DNA of 64,000 nucleotides. It comes from Fremontodendron californicum. Taxonomy: Eukaryota; Streptophyta; Magnoliopsida; Malvales; Malvaceae. The translations under genes and the position numbers were made by a program. The DNA lies in the NCBI GenBank assembly GCA_030761205.1, contig JAULJL010000027.1, forward strand, positions 19,222,501-19,286,500. The letters run 5' to 3'. Positions 1 to 11,249 of this stretch are shown in pieces (positions within the stretch are counted from its first letter, which is position 1; the number at the start of each line of letters is the position of its first letter). The notes under the pieces were generated by a model. The model saw only the letters and a list, made by a program, of their open reading frames with translations, was not told the DNA's origin and made no database searches.

Positions 1-1
1 G

Positions 2-568
2 ATGAATGGAGCAGTGGAAGCAGCCAATAAGAACATCAAAAATATTGTAGAGAAGATGACTGACGTCTACAAAGATTGGCATGAAAAGTTGCCTTTTGCC
101 TTGCATGCTTATTGAACTTCGGTTCGCACATCCATAGGGGCAACCCCATTTTCGTTGGTATATGGAATGGAGGCTGTGTTACCAGTCAAGGTAGAAATCC
201 CTTCTTTAAGGATACTGAAAGAGGTTGATCTGGAAGAAGCAGAATAGGTACGGGATCGTTTTGAGCAGTTGAATCTCATTGAGGAAAAGAGACTTGCAAT
301 GTTGTGCCATGGTCAGTTGTATCAGAAGCGAATGATGCGAGCGCATGATAAGAAAGTCTGTCCCAGACATTTCAGGGAAGGAGAGTTAGTCTTGAAAAAG
401 ATTCTTCCGTATCAGCATGATTATCGAGGGAAGTGGACGCCGAATTAGGAAGGTCCTTATCTGGTGAAAAAAGCTTTCTCATGTGGAGCTTTGATTCTGG
501 CTGAAATGGATAGGGATGTTTTGCCAAACCCAATTAATTTGGAAGCTGTGAAGAAATATTTTGCTTAA
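2..568 (+). pseudogene. Ty3/gypsy integrase C-terminal fragment, decayed
   Basis: One frame reads from MNGAVEAANKNIKNIVEKM to a terminal LEAVKKYFA and stop at 568. The start resembles the catalytic-glutamate region of retroelement integrases (family form TNGAVEAANKNI). It is followed by SIGATPFSLVYGMEAVLP and a long basic tail typical of Tat/Ogre integrases. Three internal stops are visible, TGA near 113 and TAG near 245 and 446, so it cannot make a full product. The N-terminal zinc domain and the two catalytic aspartates would lie outside the window. The polymerase gene ends here and the non-coding 3' region follows directly. Confidence 0.9.
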
Positions 569-598
569 AAGAAAAGAAAAAAAAAAAAGAAAAAGGAG

Positions 599-635
599 GA
601 CCCAAATTGAAAACCCAAAAAGGGCGGTTTGGGTC
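599..635 (+). other. Hairpin with GAAAACCC/GGGCGG core, copy 1
   Basis: The arms GACCCAAA (599-606) and TTTGGGTC (628-635) pair perfectly over 8 bases. They enclose TTGAAAACCC, five A and GGGCGG, in which CCC and GGG can pair as an inner stem. The core recurs at 646-677 and at 26389-26426, while the outer arms differ each time yet still pair. That suggests selection for the structure. Confidence 0.75.
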
Positions 636-645
636 AATGGGGTTG

Positions 646-677
646 TCTAAGTTGAAAACCCGAAAGGGCAGCTTAGA
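646..677 (+). other. Hairpin with GAAAACCC/GGGCAG core, copy 2
   Basis: The arms TCTAAG (646-651) and CTTAGA (672-677) pair perfectly and enclose TTGAAAACCCGAAAGGGCAG. The core matches copy 1, but the outer stem is a different sequence. It lies only 10 bases downstream of copy 1, so the element carries a tandem pair. Confidence 0.72.
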
Positions 678-1648
678 TATGAGGAGGATCAGCGTCTTTC
701 AAAAAATTTCATAAAGATGGAGACAATGTCTAGTTTGATGAACTCTGAAGGATTGAAGACATCGATTGGGATTGGTTTTTAGATGAGAATTTTGAATGAA
801 CTGTTAAGGTTGTCTAAGTATTCATTGTTTGGATACTGGTCTTGTTACCCTAAGACCTTTGTGATAAACCTTTTGAGATGCTCTTTTATTCCTTGAGATG
901 AACTCTTTTCCTTATTTTGTTAATAAAGATCTTTCTTTCCAGCTTATTTTGCCTTCCATTCGTTATTCTCGATTTTATACCTTTGCATTGAATAAAGGGA
1001 ATGCATCATGCATTGCGTTTGCTATGAAATTAAAATAATGATTGATAAAATTGAAATATAATCTTAAGAGATCCCTGCATTTATTTTTATGAGAAATCTA
1101 TGGATGACTGAACAAAAAGTCGGGAGATGAGATGAGATGTGAATTTTAAAAGTGGGAATTTTTGAAGATGAGAATTTCCATGATGAAATGATAAGCCCAG
1201 TTGAGCTGGCATAAGATGAGATATAGAATGATTAGTGTTTTGAAACCGTCGAGAAAAGAATTTGTTCATAATCAGAAGATTTTGAAAAAGGAAAGAGATA
1301 GTAAGATTTGTTTTACCAGTTTGAAGCCAAGTGCGAACAGAGATGAATGATGAGCTTGAGAACCTTTTGTTTTGATTAAGAGATTCAGGGAGTTGATATT
1401 GTTTATTATAGAGCATTCATGACATCCATTTGCACGATATGCATCGACATTCATGGCATTCATGTGCTGCATTGCATTTATGTATTCGCACCCAAGAAAG
1501 TTTATTTCAGGTATTCAGTATGGTTTGGACGTGAATTTTAATTTGGAATGCTAATTTGCGAGGTTAGCGATTTCTTTTGAGATTCAAGGTAAGATTTTTG
1601 AAGTTTAGATTTACATTTAGGAATTTGCAAATTCTGTTAAGTTTATTT

Positions 1649-2090
1649 AAAGTTGATGCCTCGGTGGAGGAGTACTGTTTTCATTTAAAGTTGATGCCTC
1701 GATGGAGGAGTATTGTTTTCATTTAAAATTGATGCCTCGGTGGAGGAGTATGGTTTTCATTTAAAGTTGATGCCTCGGTGGAGGAGTATTGTTTTCATTT
1801 AAAGTTGATGCCTTGATAGAGGAGTATTGTTTTCTTTTAAAGTTGAAGCCTTGGTGGAGGAGTATTGTTTTACTTTAAAGTTGAAGCCTCGGTGGAGGAG
1901 TATGATTTTCCTTTAAAGTTGAAGCCTCGGTGGAGGAGTATGTTTTCGTGTCAGGTTTATTTAAAGTTGAAGCCTCGGTGGAGGAGTATGTTTTCTTGTC
2001 AAGTTTATTTAAAGTTGAAGCCTCGGTGGAGGAGTATATTTTCACGTTGAGTTTATTTAAAGTTTACGCCTCGCTTAGAGGAGCTTTTCT
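1649..2090 (+). repeat. Minisatellite beside the 3' LTR, about 11 units
   Basis: Units begin AAAGTTGATGCCTCGGTGGA or close variants. The first seven or so are spaced about 38 bases apart. The last ones lengthen to about 53 bases by gaining a GTGTCAGGTTTATTT-like segment, so a higher-order change is visible inside the array. It ends with a diverged unit near 2059-2090. Tandem arrays just before the polypurine tract are a known feature of Tat/Ogre elements, and the 19.6 kb element has the same layout. Confidence 0.9.
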
Positions 2091-2170
2091 ACGATGAGAT
2101 TTTCTTTAAGTACATAGGTCTTAGTAGGGTGTCTACATCTTTGTACATCCCTTGTTACTCAGGGAATGCA

Positions 2171-2184
2171 CAAAGAGGGGCAAC
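2171..2184 (+). other. Polypurine tract
   Basis: CAAAGAGGGGCAAC lies directly before the LTR start TGTAGACACC. The near-identical CAAAGAGGGGCAGC precedes the other LTR at 30107. It would prime plus-strand DNA synthesis. Confidence 0.85.
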
Positions 2185-3265
2185 TGTAGACACCGGGTTT
2201 TATCCCGGTTTAAATTTATTTTTTATTAAATAAAAACAATAAAAAAGAAAATTCGAAACCAAAAAAAAAAGAAAAAAAAAAGAGAAATCAGAAGAAAAAA
2301 AAGGATAAACTGAAAAAAAAATTCAGAAAAATTCAAAATTAAAGAAAACAAATTTGGGTTGGAATGAATCTCTTCTTTGGATTAAAATGGGACTCTGAAA
2401 TATGTGATTGGAACAAAATATACTTCTTGATCAGATTGAAAACTCCTAACTAGAGTAGAACTCAATTTCTTTCTCTATTTAATGAACCCAAGCATCACAC
2501 ATCAAGATCACAAGCAGAAAGCATAGAATTTCGAAATATAAAAGAAGATAAGAAGAAAAAAAAATTTTGTGAAAAATTCGAAATTTGAGAGTGAGTGCTA
2601 GGGTTTGTTTTGAAAAGATTTTTGTCAGGGAAAGTCTAGGTTTTAATTATAGGAAGCATAGGCTACAAGGTGGGACCATTCGACGGTCAACGGAGTAGAT
2701 CGGAGGAGGTAAAGTTTTGAGTTTTGGTTTCAGATCTAGGAAATTCTAGAGAGATTTGGGTGAAACTAATTTGGTTTTTGAGTCGAGGAGATCGAGAGAA
2801 ATTTTTTAAGATTTTTTTTGGAATTTTTCGACCACTGGCGACGGCGGCGGTAGCGACGGTGCTCGGCGACGAGTGGCGGCGACACCCACAGAATCTGGGT
2901 TCTGATCAGTGTTCTTGAGAGGAAGAAATTTCAGAGAGAACAAAGCTTTTTTTTTTAAATCAGGTATGCAAATGAATCCAAAAAAAAAATGGTTTTAAGG
3001 TGACATGCGGGTCGGGCCAGGCGGCCCGCGTGTGATCCGCGCCTGGGCCCGACCCGTATGTCTTTCTCGTTTTTTTTTTTGGTTCTGTTTCTTTTTTTTT
3101 ATTTCTTTTTTTATTAATTATTTTCTTCATTATTACTAATTTGATTTTAAGTTTTTTTTGCAGGTTTTATTTTGTGAATTATTTATTATTTGTTTACTAA
3201 TTAGTTATTATTAAATATATTATTAACCATTATTTTCTTAAAAAAAAGTTTAATTAATATTTAGT

Positions 3266-3737
3266 AACTACTATTATTATTAATTATTATTATTATATTA
3301 TATTACATTATATTATATTATATTTTTATATTATATTATTAATTATTATATTTATTTAGTATTATTAACCATTTATTTATTTATTGATAAAAATATTCTA
3401 ATTAATTAAGTTTTAATTTTAATTGAAAATTAGTTATTTTTAAAATTAATAAATTGAGATTTTTTCCAATGATAAAATTTAAAGAAATTACGAATGGTTT
3501 AACTACTATTATTATTAATTATTATTATATTATATTATATTACATTATATTATATTATATTTTTATATTATATTATTAATTATTATATTTATTTAGTATT
3601 ATTAACCATTTATTTATTTATTGATAAAAATATTCTAATTAATTAAGTTTTAATTGAAAATTGAAAATTAGTTATTTTTAAAATTAATAAATTGAGATTT
3701 TTTCCAATGATAAAATTTAAAGAAATTACGAATGGTT
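3266..3737 (+). repeat. Tandem duplication of about 235 bp inside the LTR
   Basis: The block AACTACTATTATTATTAATT onward to ACGAATGGTT occurs at 3266-3500 and again at 3501-3737 with only small differences. It is made mostly of A and T. The near identity suggests the duplication is recent relative to the element. Confidence 0.9.
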
Positions 3738-4387
3738 GATTTCTGAGAAATTTCTAGGTGAGAAATTTCTCTTAAAAATTCTCCAGAATGAATGGAAGGA
3801 CTTTTTAAGAGATTATTTTCAATACCAATAAAAATCAAATTTTTTTTTTAAGAATAATTAATTTTCAACACCTTTCTCAAAATGATTTTCCATAATAAAT
3901 GCTTAATTAAAATCGAATGGTAAATTAAGATTTTTTTCGATGATGAATTCAAGAAAGTTGCGAAATTGATGACTTTTAAGAAATTTCTAGGTGAGAAAAA
4001 TTCTCTTAAAAATTCTCCAAAACGAATGAAAGAATATTCTAAGGGATAATTTTCGATATTAAGATCTGAATTTATTTTTCGAACAAACATTTATAAAATG
4101 TGGATTAATTTTGGAAGATTAATTTAAGAGAAATAATTAGTTAAATTATCTAATTTTTTCGACGACGGAGCCTCTTCAATAGAACGAATGGTTTCTTTTG
4201 AATACTCTCGAGGTGAGGAAACATTTTTTAGTAATTTGTCCAGAATGAATGGAAGGAAAACCTAAAAAATAATCTCCGAGATTTCTAACTTTAAAAATTA
4301 AAATGAAAATAGGATAGACAAGACCATTTAATTAAGACTTTTTAAGTATCACGAGACTAATTAGGTACTATCTCTTAGATAGGCGTT

Positions 4388-4411
4388 GTGAGGGTGCTAA
4401 TCCTTCCTCAC
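4388..4411 (+). other. Conserved U5 hairpin of Tat/Ogre LTR, copy 1
   Basis: The stem is GTGAGG with CCTCAC around the loop GTGCTAATCCTT. The other copies in the window have GTGGGG with CCCCAC. The G-to-A change in one arm is matched by C-to-T in the other, so pairing is kept. Confidence 0.75.
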
Positions 4412-4612
4412 ACGTAACCGTACTCCTGAACCTAGTTCTGATAAGCAGACCAGAACCTATTCTTTTTAAGGTGCCTTAGTCAAGCTTAGGATTACTTTAA
4501 ATAGGATAGATTCGTATAGGTGACTAATCATACCTAGATTAGATGATTAGTGGCGACTCCATGATTTGTGTCTAGCATGCTGAATTCGTATTTGGCACGT
4601 TATGACACGGTC

Positions 4613-6197
4613 GATAGCTCATCCGATTTTGGGGCTGTGTAGGAGGATATGGGTATGGGTTAGGTGAGTAACTGTAGGGTTGGTTTGTAGGGAAAGGGGT
4701 AAAATTTCATGGTGGCCAGCTCTCATACGAAATGGCCTGTGCTTCTCCTTCCTTCTTTTTTATCACGCCTATTTTCTTGACATTTGCTGTTTCAAATCCT
4801 TCAATCTTGCCGCCCTTTATAGCGCTTTCTATCATTTCGCTGAAAATGACCATGTCGGCAAAATTTTTGGTAGCATTACCGACCAGCTTGTCATAATATG
4901 GCCCTCGCAACGTGTTGATAAACAACACTGTAGTTTCTCTTTCAGTAAGGGGTGGTGCACTTGAGCCGCCATATCCCTCCATTTTTGGGCGTATTCTTTG
5001 AAACCTTCTCCTGTCTTCTTCTCTATGTTCTATAAGGATAAGCGTATTACCGACCAGCTTGTCATAATATGGCCCTCGCAACGTGTTGATAAACAACATG
5101 GTAGTTTCTCTTTCAGTAAGGGGTGGTGCACTTGAGCCGCCATATCCCTCCATTTCTGGGTGTATTCTTTGAAACCTTCTCCTGTCTTCTTCTCCATGTT
5201 CTGTAAGGATAACCTATCAGGTGCCATGTCAGCCATGTGCTTGTACTGGGTTAGAAAGGCTCTTGCCAAATCTGTCCAAGTATGAATAGGACCACGATCT
5301 AGTTGGTTGTACCATCTTGCGGCTGATCCTTTCAGGTTATCTTGAAAATAATGGATCAATAATTTATCATTATGAGTATGCCCAGCCATTTTGCAACAAA
5401 ACATGGTGATGTGAAATGAAAGGCACTTGGTCCCATCGTACTTTTCAAATTCTAGAACCTTGAACTTCGATGGTATTACCAAATCTAGAACCAAACTTAG
5501 TTCACTTGCATCAACTTTCCCGAAGACGCCCATCCCTTCTATTGCCTTGAGTCTCTCTTCTAGCATATCATATTTATGTTCCGTCCTGGTGTCCTCTACA
5601 TGCCCTATCACACCTTTCCTCAATTTTTTTCTTGCTCTATGGGGTCATCTAAGTTTGGGACGTTAACTGGGTTTGATGGATTAGTCCCTGAGTTAGATGC
5701 AAGCTGTCCTTGGCCTTGCTGGCCTGTGGGACCCGGTGTGTTGACGTAAACATAGGGTTGTCCTCCCACTGGAGGTTCTCCTTGTGGATGCCCACCTTGC
5801 GATGTTTGGATGCGGGTCAGAGTAAAACTTGGTGGGTATAGAGGATTTTCGTCGTTACTTTCTCGGGGTCGGAGTCCTTCCTTACACTTGAGCTTTCAGT
5901 TTGCCCTTTTCCCCTAGTCAGACTCATCATCAGTTTCATCATCTTGGCCATTTGTTCACATGATTCCTCTTGTGACCTTGCAATCTGTTCTCGCATTTCT
6001 TGTTGGGACCTTGCCAATTGTTCTTTCGCTTCAAGTTGGGACCTGGCTAATTGCTCTTGCAACTCCCTCTGTAGTTTTTCCATTTGTTCAATTCGCGTTG
6101 TTTGCTCACTTTCCATGGTTTTTGTTTTAAACCTAGTATTATACTGGTGAGAGGATTGCTTTGATATTTTCGTCAGTCTGATTGTGCTTGAAACCAT
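4613..6197 (-). pseudogene. Ogre-type gag, decayed and truncated
   Basis: The minus-strand frame begins at 6197 with a region containing coiled-coil repeats (QLARSQLEAKEQLARSQQEM). After a frame change, the piece from 5623 down holds the gag core: GSAARWYNQL, HTWTDLARAFLTQYKHMADM and GEGFKEYTQKWRDMAAQV, as in the retrotransposon gag domain. Further down a proline- and tyrosine-rich stretch (QPYSYSPNPYPYPPTQPQNR) runs up to the inserted element at about 4612. A frameshift, a stop near 4707 and an in-frame internal duplication (4875-5216) show decay. The nucleocapsid zinc knuckle is missing because of the insertion. Confidence 0.85.
4875..5216 (-). repeat. In-frame 171-bp tandem duplication within gag
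   Basis: Two direct copies, 4875-5045 and 5046-5216, start ATTACCGACCAGCTTGTCAT and differ at few positions. The unit is 57 codons and stays in frame, repeating the stretch with MEGYGGSSAPPLTERETT. Confidence 0.9.
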
Positions 6198-7108
6198 TGA
6201 GAATTATTTTAGTTGTGATTAGTGTATGCTATTTTCAAAAGGGATTTTAAATCATTCCAGCAGGTTGGCGCAATATCAAAATCTTTCCTTTTTTATTCTT
6301 GATTTGCCAGATCTTTTCGTGAGTAGACATGTATATATGTATGCATGTACCACGAGTTAATGGTGTTTATGGAATGAAATGAATGCATTTGAGAGGTGCT
6401 TGCTCTAATATAATTTTCAAAAAGTAGATTCTCATTGATCCCACAGTACATTTTCACATTTGATTAATCATCCTAGAGTTGTAGCCATAAAAACATTGGA
6501 CTTGCTCATATTGATCTTCGCCTCTTCTAGAAAGCTAAGCAGACGTTGTCCATACTTTCCAGTGGGATTGACTTCTTGTATCATCACCTCCACTCGTTCC
6601 ACCATTTCCCTTGCTTTGCTTACAGCTTTGCAGACTTATGTAGCCAAATGTTCTATGTATTACTGCCTTCCCAAACTTTCAGCCTTCCATCTCATACTAG
6701 CATCCATTGCCAAATCACATGTGTAAATCCAATCTGCCTCTCTGTTTTTCCATTCCCTCATAATTTCATCAATATAATTTCTCTGGTTGTGCAATTATTG
6801 TTCCAAATTCTGAGTTGCCAGAGAGACTCCCTTTCTTCTTGTAATTTTGAGCACTTGTCTTTCTCACCTTTTAGCTTGGCTTTTAATCCCACCAACTTTG
6901 CAGTGACCGAAGAATACATATTTTCCCATTTCTACCTTTCGTGGGAAGATTTAGCAATTTTCCCTTCATTATCTTGAGCCTTGTGTTTCCATCATTCTAC
7001 TTCTTTCTAGAACTCTTTTTCGCATCTGTGAGATGACCCGAGGATGTTTTCGATCTTCATATCTGATCGTAGCTTTTTGTTTTCTAAGTGTAGATTGTTC
7101 AGATCTGA
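6198..7108 (-). other. Decayed ORF1-gag junction region of the Ogre element
   Basis: This lies between the recognisable ORF1 and gag on the minus strand. Minus-strand coding is broken by many stops and no domain can be read. Open frames on the + strand here are rich in Ser, Leu and Phe and look like shadows. Confidence 0.5.
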
Positions 7109-8587
7109 TTAGGCTGTGTCACGTTCCCTGATGATCTTTTGATTTCGAACTTCCCGTATTTTTTCCTTATCCATCCAATTCTCCATTTCTTCCTGGAGCC
7201 TTCGATGTTCTTGCTTCATCTTCTCTCTTTCGATCTTGAATTCTTCCTTAGCGATCTTGAATTCTGAGATTTCTCTTGGCTGCAAAGGAATTAGTTGGGG
7301 TGGGACTCCCCCTGGGAGTATAACCGAATCTTTAACTCGGTTGGCTTTCCATAGCAAATACTATGGAGCGACACTATCGCTGAGAGCTCCTAGCCTCATT
7401 CTCCGAGTATCTTTCTATGCTCGAATTATCTATTCGACCCTTTTTGACATGTTTGGCTCCCCATAAGAAAATTCTACTCGAATAAGCCCATGAGTCACTG
7501 GGATAAACTGTTTAGTTCCATATTGCCTTTGCACCATAAACGGAGCATAACTCACGACCCCCCATAGACCCAGGAGTTGTACCCATGGTTCCCATCAACG
7601 GTATAACATTGGCACAGGGGGCATCTATAGTGCCATCCATTTTACTTGCTTGCTAGTAAGTGTCTATAAAAATGCCACCCACTCTCCTTTGGTTTTGCGC
7701 TTCGGCCACTTGCTTTTGCAAAATTCCTAAATCGGGGCTCCACCTTGCAAATAAGGTTTAGTGAAGGCACTTTTCTCACACTCGAAATGACTTTGAAGCC
7801 ATACATATAGCAGCAAAGCACACCCTATGAAACGTCCTCCCCCTTTCCTTCGGCAAAAGTTCAATGATCTTATGGTCTCTGCCAAGATTGCCGGGGATGG
7901 ATTGCTATTGTTCTCTACCTGCTCAAAGCAATCTAATACTATTGCTTCGATGTGCCCCAAAACTTTTGGAAAGATTACCATCCCATATATAGCCAGAGCG
8001 AAAGCAGTCATTCCTTTTTCTTCGTCCAAATGTCTTTCGATGAATGCTTTGAGGAAATCCCAAGGTAGGCAACTATGTTCTCCTTTGCGTCTCAGATTGG
8101 AGTCTCCTACTTTGATCCTAAGGATTTTAGTTAACTTTTTGCAAAGTCCGAACTTCAACTTTCTAACATATACTTTATCAGGGCATTGGAGCTCGATCCC
8201 AAGTAAGACTGAGTATTCTTCAATGGTTGGAGTCATGTCCTCTTTATTGAAAGTAAAGCATCTGTATGACGGATCCTAGAAATGGATTGCTACCCTGATT
8301 AGCGATTCTTCGATCATCACCGAGATAAGCAATGCTATCTGCCCGTATTTCTGAGAGAATCTCATCCTTCTTTCTTTACTCATTTGTTTCCAGATATTTG
8401 CCAAACCTGTCAAGTCATTTTCTGAAAGATCTAGGTTTATCTTCTTAGGCAAATTCGATACAAAATCGACCGTCAAACAATCCCCTTCTTCTTGCTGAGT
8501 TTTTTCAGACCAAATCCATACATCCATAGGTGATTCGCATGTGACATTCACGGATGAGGCGTAAACCCGACGTTCAGTGGATTCCAT
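7109..8587 (-). pseudogene. Ogre-type ORF1, plant-mobile-domain-like protein, decayed
   Basis: Starting at ATG 8587 the frame reads through SENDLTGLANIWKQMSKERR to a single nonsense codon at 8276-8278. It continues in the same frame as FTFNKEDMTPTIEEYSVLLG, DFLKAFIERH and a Cys/Leu-rich end at 7727. The MTPTIEEYSVLLG block is typical of the extra N-terminal protein in plant Ogre-type elements, which resembles the plant mobile domain (DUF7745 from memory). Below 7727 only a coiled-coil piece remains (about 7109-7357, ISEFKIAKEEFKIEREKMKQ). The role of ORF1 in these elements is unknown. It ends upstream of gag. Confidence 0.75.
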
Positions 8588-9320
8588 GAGAATTTACGAT
8601 CGAACAATGTATTGGAGCAAACACCTCTTTATGGGATGCTAATGATGCCAATGATAATAATGTGGGAAGAAGACAACCACAAGAAAACAGAATCTATTAG
8701 TATATATACAGATATAATAACAAAATGAGGTTTAGGAGAAAAATCAAATTTCCTTCAACCAATCATACGACCTCCTAAGTTTCGTTATATGCTGGGTTCG
8801 GATTTCGTATATCTACAAGGTTCCCAAATTGTTCCTCACTACTATCCGGAATGGACTAGTAAGGCACCCCGATCCTTGCCTATCGCAGGCCATGAATGAA
8901 AAGGGTTCAATTTGAGTGAGAGTATTTTCCAGGCTTGTGCAGAGATTATTATCTCATGAAAGCGTAGGTACTTTACACCCCGAGAGTGTTTCGCTAGCCC
9001 ATGCGGAGGTATTACCTCACGAGAGTTAGGTACTTTACTCCCTCATAAAAGGACAAAGCTCGGGTACAGAGCTCATATATGAAATGTGTGTTTTAGAGTG
9101 TGAGATGGCCCAGATGCCCCGAACAATTTAATACAAACGGAAAGATGCAAATAATCAAAAACAATTATAAAATAGTCGTGAATGCAAATTTATTCAAAAT
9201 TGAAAATTTTCTTTTTATTCTTAAAACAAATAAGGAAACTATGATTAAATAACAGTAAAATCATTAATTTAAGATTTCGGGATAACACGTAATTAATTTA
9301 TGGCTTGACTCTCAAAAAAC
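8588..9320 (-). promoter_or_regulatory. Conserved 5' leader of the Ogre element
   Basis: This is non-coding sequence between the primer site and ORF1. On the minus strand it contains GTAAAGTACCTA, CATGGGCTAGCGAAACACTC, TCGGGGTGCCTTACTAG and AGTGAGGAACAATT in that order. The same ordered motifs occur at about 22430-22640 in the 19.6 kb element, although the rest of the two elements is very different. Possible roles are RNA packaging, dimerisation or translation control; none is shown here. Confidence 0.7.
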
Positions 9321-9340
9321 GTCCCCGGTGGAGTCGTCAA
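9321..9340 (-). other. Primer binding site of the Ogre element
   Basis: On the minus strand it reads TTGACGACTCCACCGGGGAC. This is a diverged form of TTGGCGACTCCGCTGGGGA, seen right after the 5' LTR at 22059. It marks the inner edge of the LTR, and the leader starts next to it. Confidence 0.8.
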
Positions 9341-9545
9341 GCTATAATAACGGTATTTTTTACCGCTAGACGATTTGTTTTTAAAATATATAGGGATTCG
9401 CCACCAATCTTTTTGGTTAGGTGTGATTGGTCACCTATGAAAACTTATCCTCTTAATAATATCCTAAAATTAATTAAGATATATTAAAAAAAAAAGATAC
9501 TTTTTGGTCTGCGAAACAAAATTAGGTTCGGGAGTACGATTACGC

Positions 9546-9569
9546 GTGGGGAATGATTAGAACCCCCAC
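9546..9569 (-). other. Conserved U5 hairpin, reversed Ogre LTR
   Basis: On the minus strand the stem is GTGGGG with CCCCAC around GTTCTAATCATT. The loop differs from the other copies at a few bases while the stem is intact. Confidence 0.72.
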
Positions 9570-9659
9570 GGCACCCATTTAAAAAATGGTATCAATTAAT
9601 CGCGTGTTATCTCTAATCTTGAAAAAATGATTTTAATTTTAACATTTAATAATAATTCC

Positions 9660-10860
9660 CTTAGTACACTTAAAAAGAATATTTTAAAACAAATGAGAGA
9701 ATATTTTTTATAATCATTTTTGAAGTAAAAGATATTACTCATGTAAAAATAATTCCCGAACCACTCCGATATTTTCGATAATGTTTCGATAACTATTTTT
9801 ACACGAACCGTTTTGAGAACGATAGATATTCCGAACTTCCTGAGAACAGATCCGTTTTTAGAGAATTTCTTTTACCAAAAATAATTAAAAAAAAACCATT
9901 TTTATTTGTGGAAAAATAATAATAAAATAAAAAATATAACTTCTTTTTTATAATTAGTTTCGAGATAACAGAAATCACCTATGTAAAATTAATTCTCGAA
10001 TCACTCCGATAATTTTGATAACGTTTCGGTAACTAATTTTACTTGAACAGTATCGTGGAACGATTGATACTCCGATCGTTCGAGAAACAATCCGTTTTAG
10101 AAGATTTCATTTACCGAAGATAATTTTAAAAGATATATTTTATTCACGGGAAGAGAACAGAAATTAATAAAGATGTTCTTTTAAATTTAATTCCCAAAGT
10201 AAACGAAATTATCTGTGTAAAAACAATTTTCGAATCACTCCGATATTCTCGATAATGTTTCGATAATTAATTTTACCCGAACCGCTTCGAGGAACGATTG
10301 ATATTCCGACCGTTCTGAGAAATAATCCATTTTTAGAGGCTTTCATTTACTGAGTATAAATAAAAAGCTATTATATTTGCAGGAAAATCATAAAAAAACA
10401 ATAAAAATAAAGCAATAAAAATATCCTTTTAAAATTGATTTCAAAATAAATGAAATTGTTTATGTAAAATTAATTCTTGAGTCACTTCGATATCTTCGAA
10501 AATATTTCGATGACGAATCTTACTCGAACCGTTTCGAGGAATGATTGATACTCCGACCATCCTGAGAAAGAATCTGTTTTTTAGAAATTTTTATTTTATT
10601 TAAAATGATTTTTAAAAAGACATTTTATTTGCGAAGAAATTAATAAAAATAATAAAAAAAAGTATCCTTTTATAATTAATTCCGGAATAAAAGAAATTAC
10701 CTAATGTAAAAATAATTTCCGAACCACTCCGATACTTTCGATAATGTTTCGATAATTATTTTTACATAAAACATTTCGAGGAACGATTGATATTCCGATC
10801 ATTCCGAGAAAGAGTTCGTTTTTAGAGAATTTCCTTTATCGGAAATAATTTAAAAGGACA
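9660..10860 (-). repeat. About five diverged tandem units of about 240 bp in the LTR
   Basis: The block ACCACTCCGATATTTTCGAT, followed by TTTCGATAA and a CGAGGAACGATTGATA-like run, returns near 9758, 10000, 10234, 10485 and 10725. Units differ by many substitutions, so the array is old. Confidence 0.85.
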
Positions 10861-11249
10861 CAATTTCATCCGCGTATACCAGTATACCATCGTTGATTCT
10901 TTTGCTTAAAATAAAAAGCTAAAATAATAATAATAATAATAATAATGTATAGATATGTGTAAATACAATAATAATAAGATTATATAATAATAATATAAAG
11001 GATAGACAAGTAAAAATAATAATAGAAGTAAGAAAAAATATGTATATATAATAATAAAAGAAAAACAGGATGTATAATAGGATCCGCATAAAATAATAAC
11101 TAAAAAAATAAAAATTTGCCGAAAGACTAACCAAAAATAGAAATGAATAAAATAAATAAATATTTAAATTGCATGAAATAAACAAAGGAAGAAAATAAGA
11201 TAAAGAAAAATAAATAAACGAACACCATAACTTACCTCGAGAGTTGCAA

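Larger units (their letters stand above)
569..1648 (+). other. Non-coding 3' region of the Tat/Ogre element
   Basis: This stretch lies between the integrase stop and the minisatellite. It starts with a purine run, then two hairpin motifs (entries below), then plain AT-rich sequence with no open frame that looks real. Comparable pol-to-LTR spacers occur in Tat/Ogre elements and in the large element downstream in this window. Confidence 0.7.
1..4607 (+). mobile_element. Tat/Ogre-type Ty3/gypsy LTR retrotransposon, 3' part only
   Basis: This is the right end of a + strand element whose left part lies before the window. In order it has an integrase tail, a non-coding 3' region with two hairpins, a minisatellite, a polypurine tract and a 3' LTR that starts TGTAGACACC and ends near GACA at 4607. 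The LTR start and the 3' layout match the 19.6 kb element at 16260-35908, and the lineage is inferred from the integrase and these shared motifs. The sequence just right of 4607 continues the gag gene of a reversed element, so this copy inserted into that gag. CGGTC at 4608-4612 is a possible target duplication, but its partner is outside the window. Confidence 0.85.
2185..4607 (+). repeat. 3' LTR of the Tat/Ogre element, about 2.4 kb
   Basis: It starts TGTAGACACCGGG and ends near GGCACGTTATGACA. Inside are AT-rich DNA, a GC-rich patch near 2830-2890, a GC-rich block near 3005-3060 that reads GGGTCGGGCC and its partial reverse complement, a tandem duplication (3266-3737), a hairpin (4388-4411) and GTGGCGACTCCATG (4550-4563). 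The last two recur in every LTR of this group in the window. No second LTR is present for comparison. Confidence 0.82.

Noticed and set aside
6546..6977. 143-codon + strand frame rich in Ser, Phe and Leu
   Set aside because: It is antisense to the decayed Ogre ORF1/gag junction and shows no domain.
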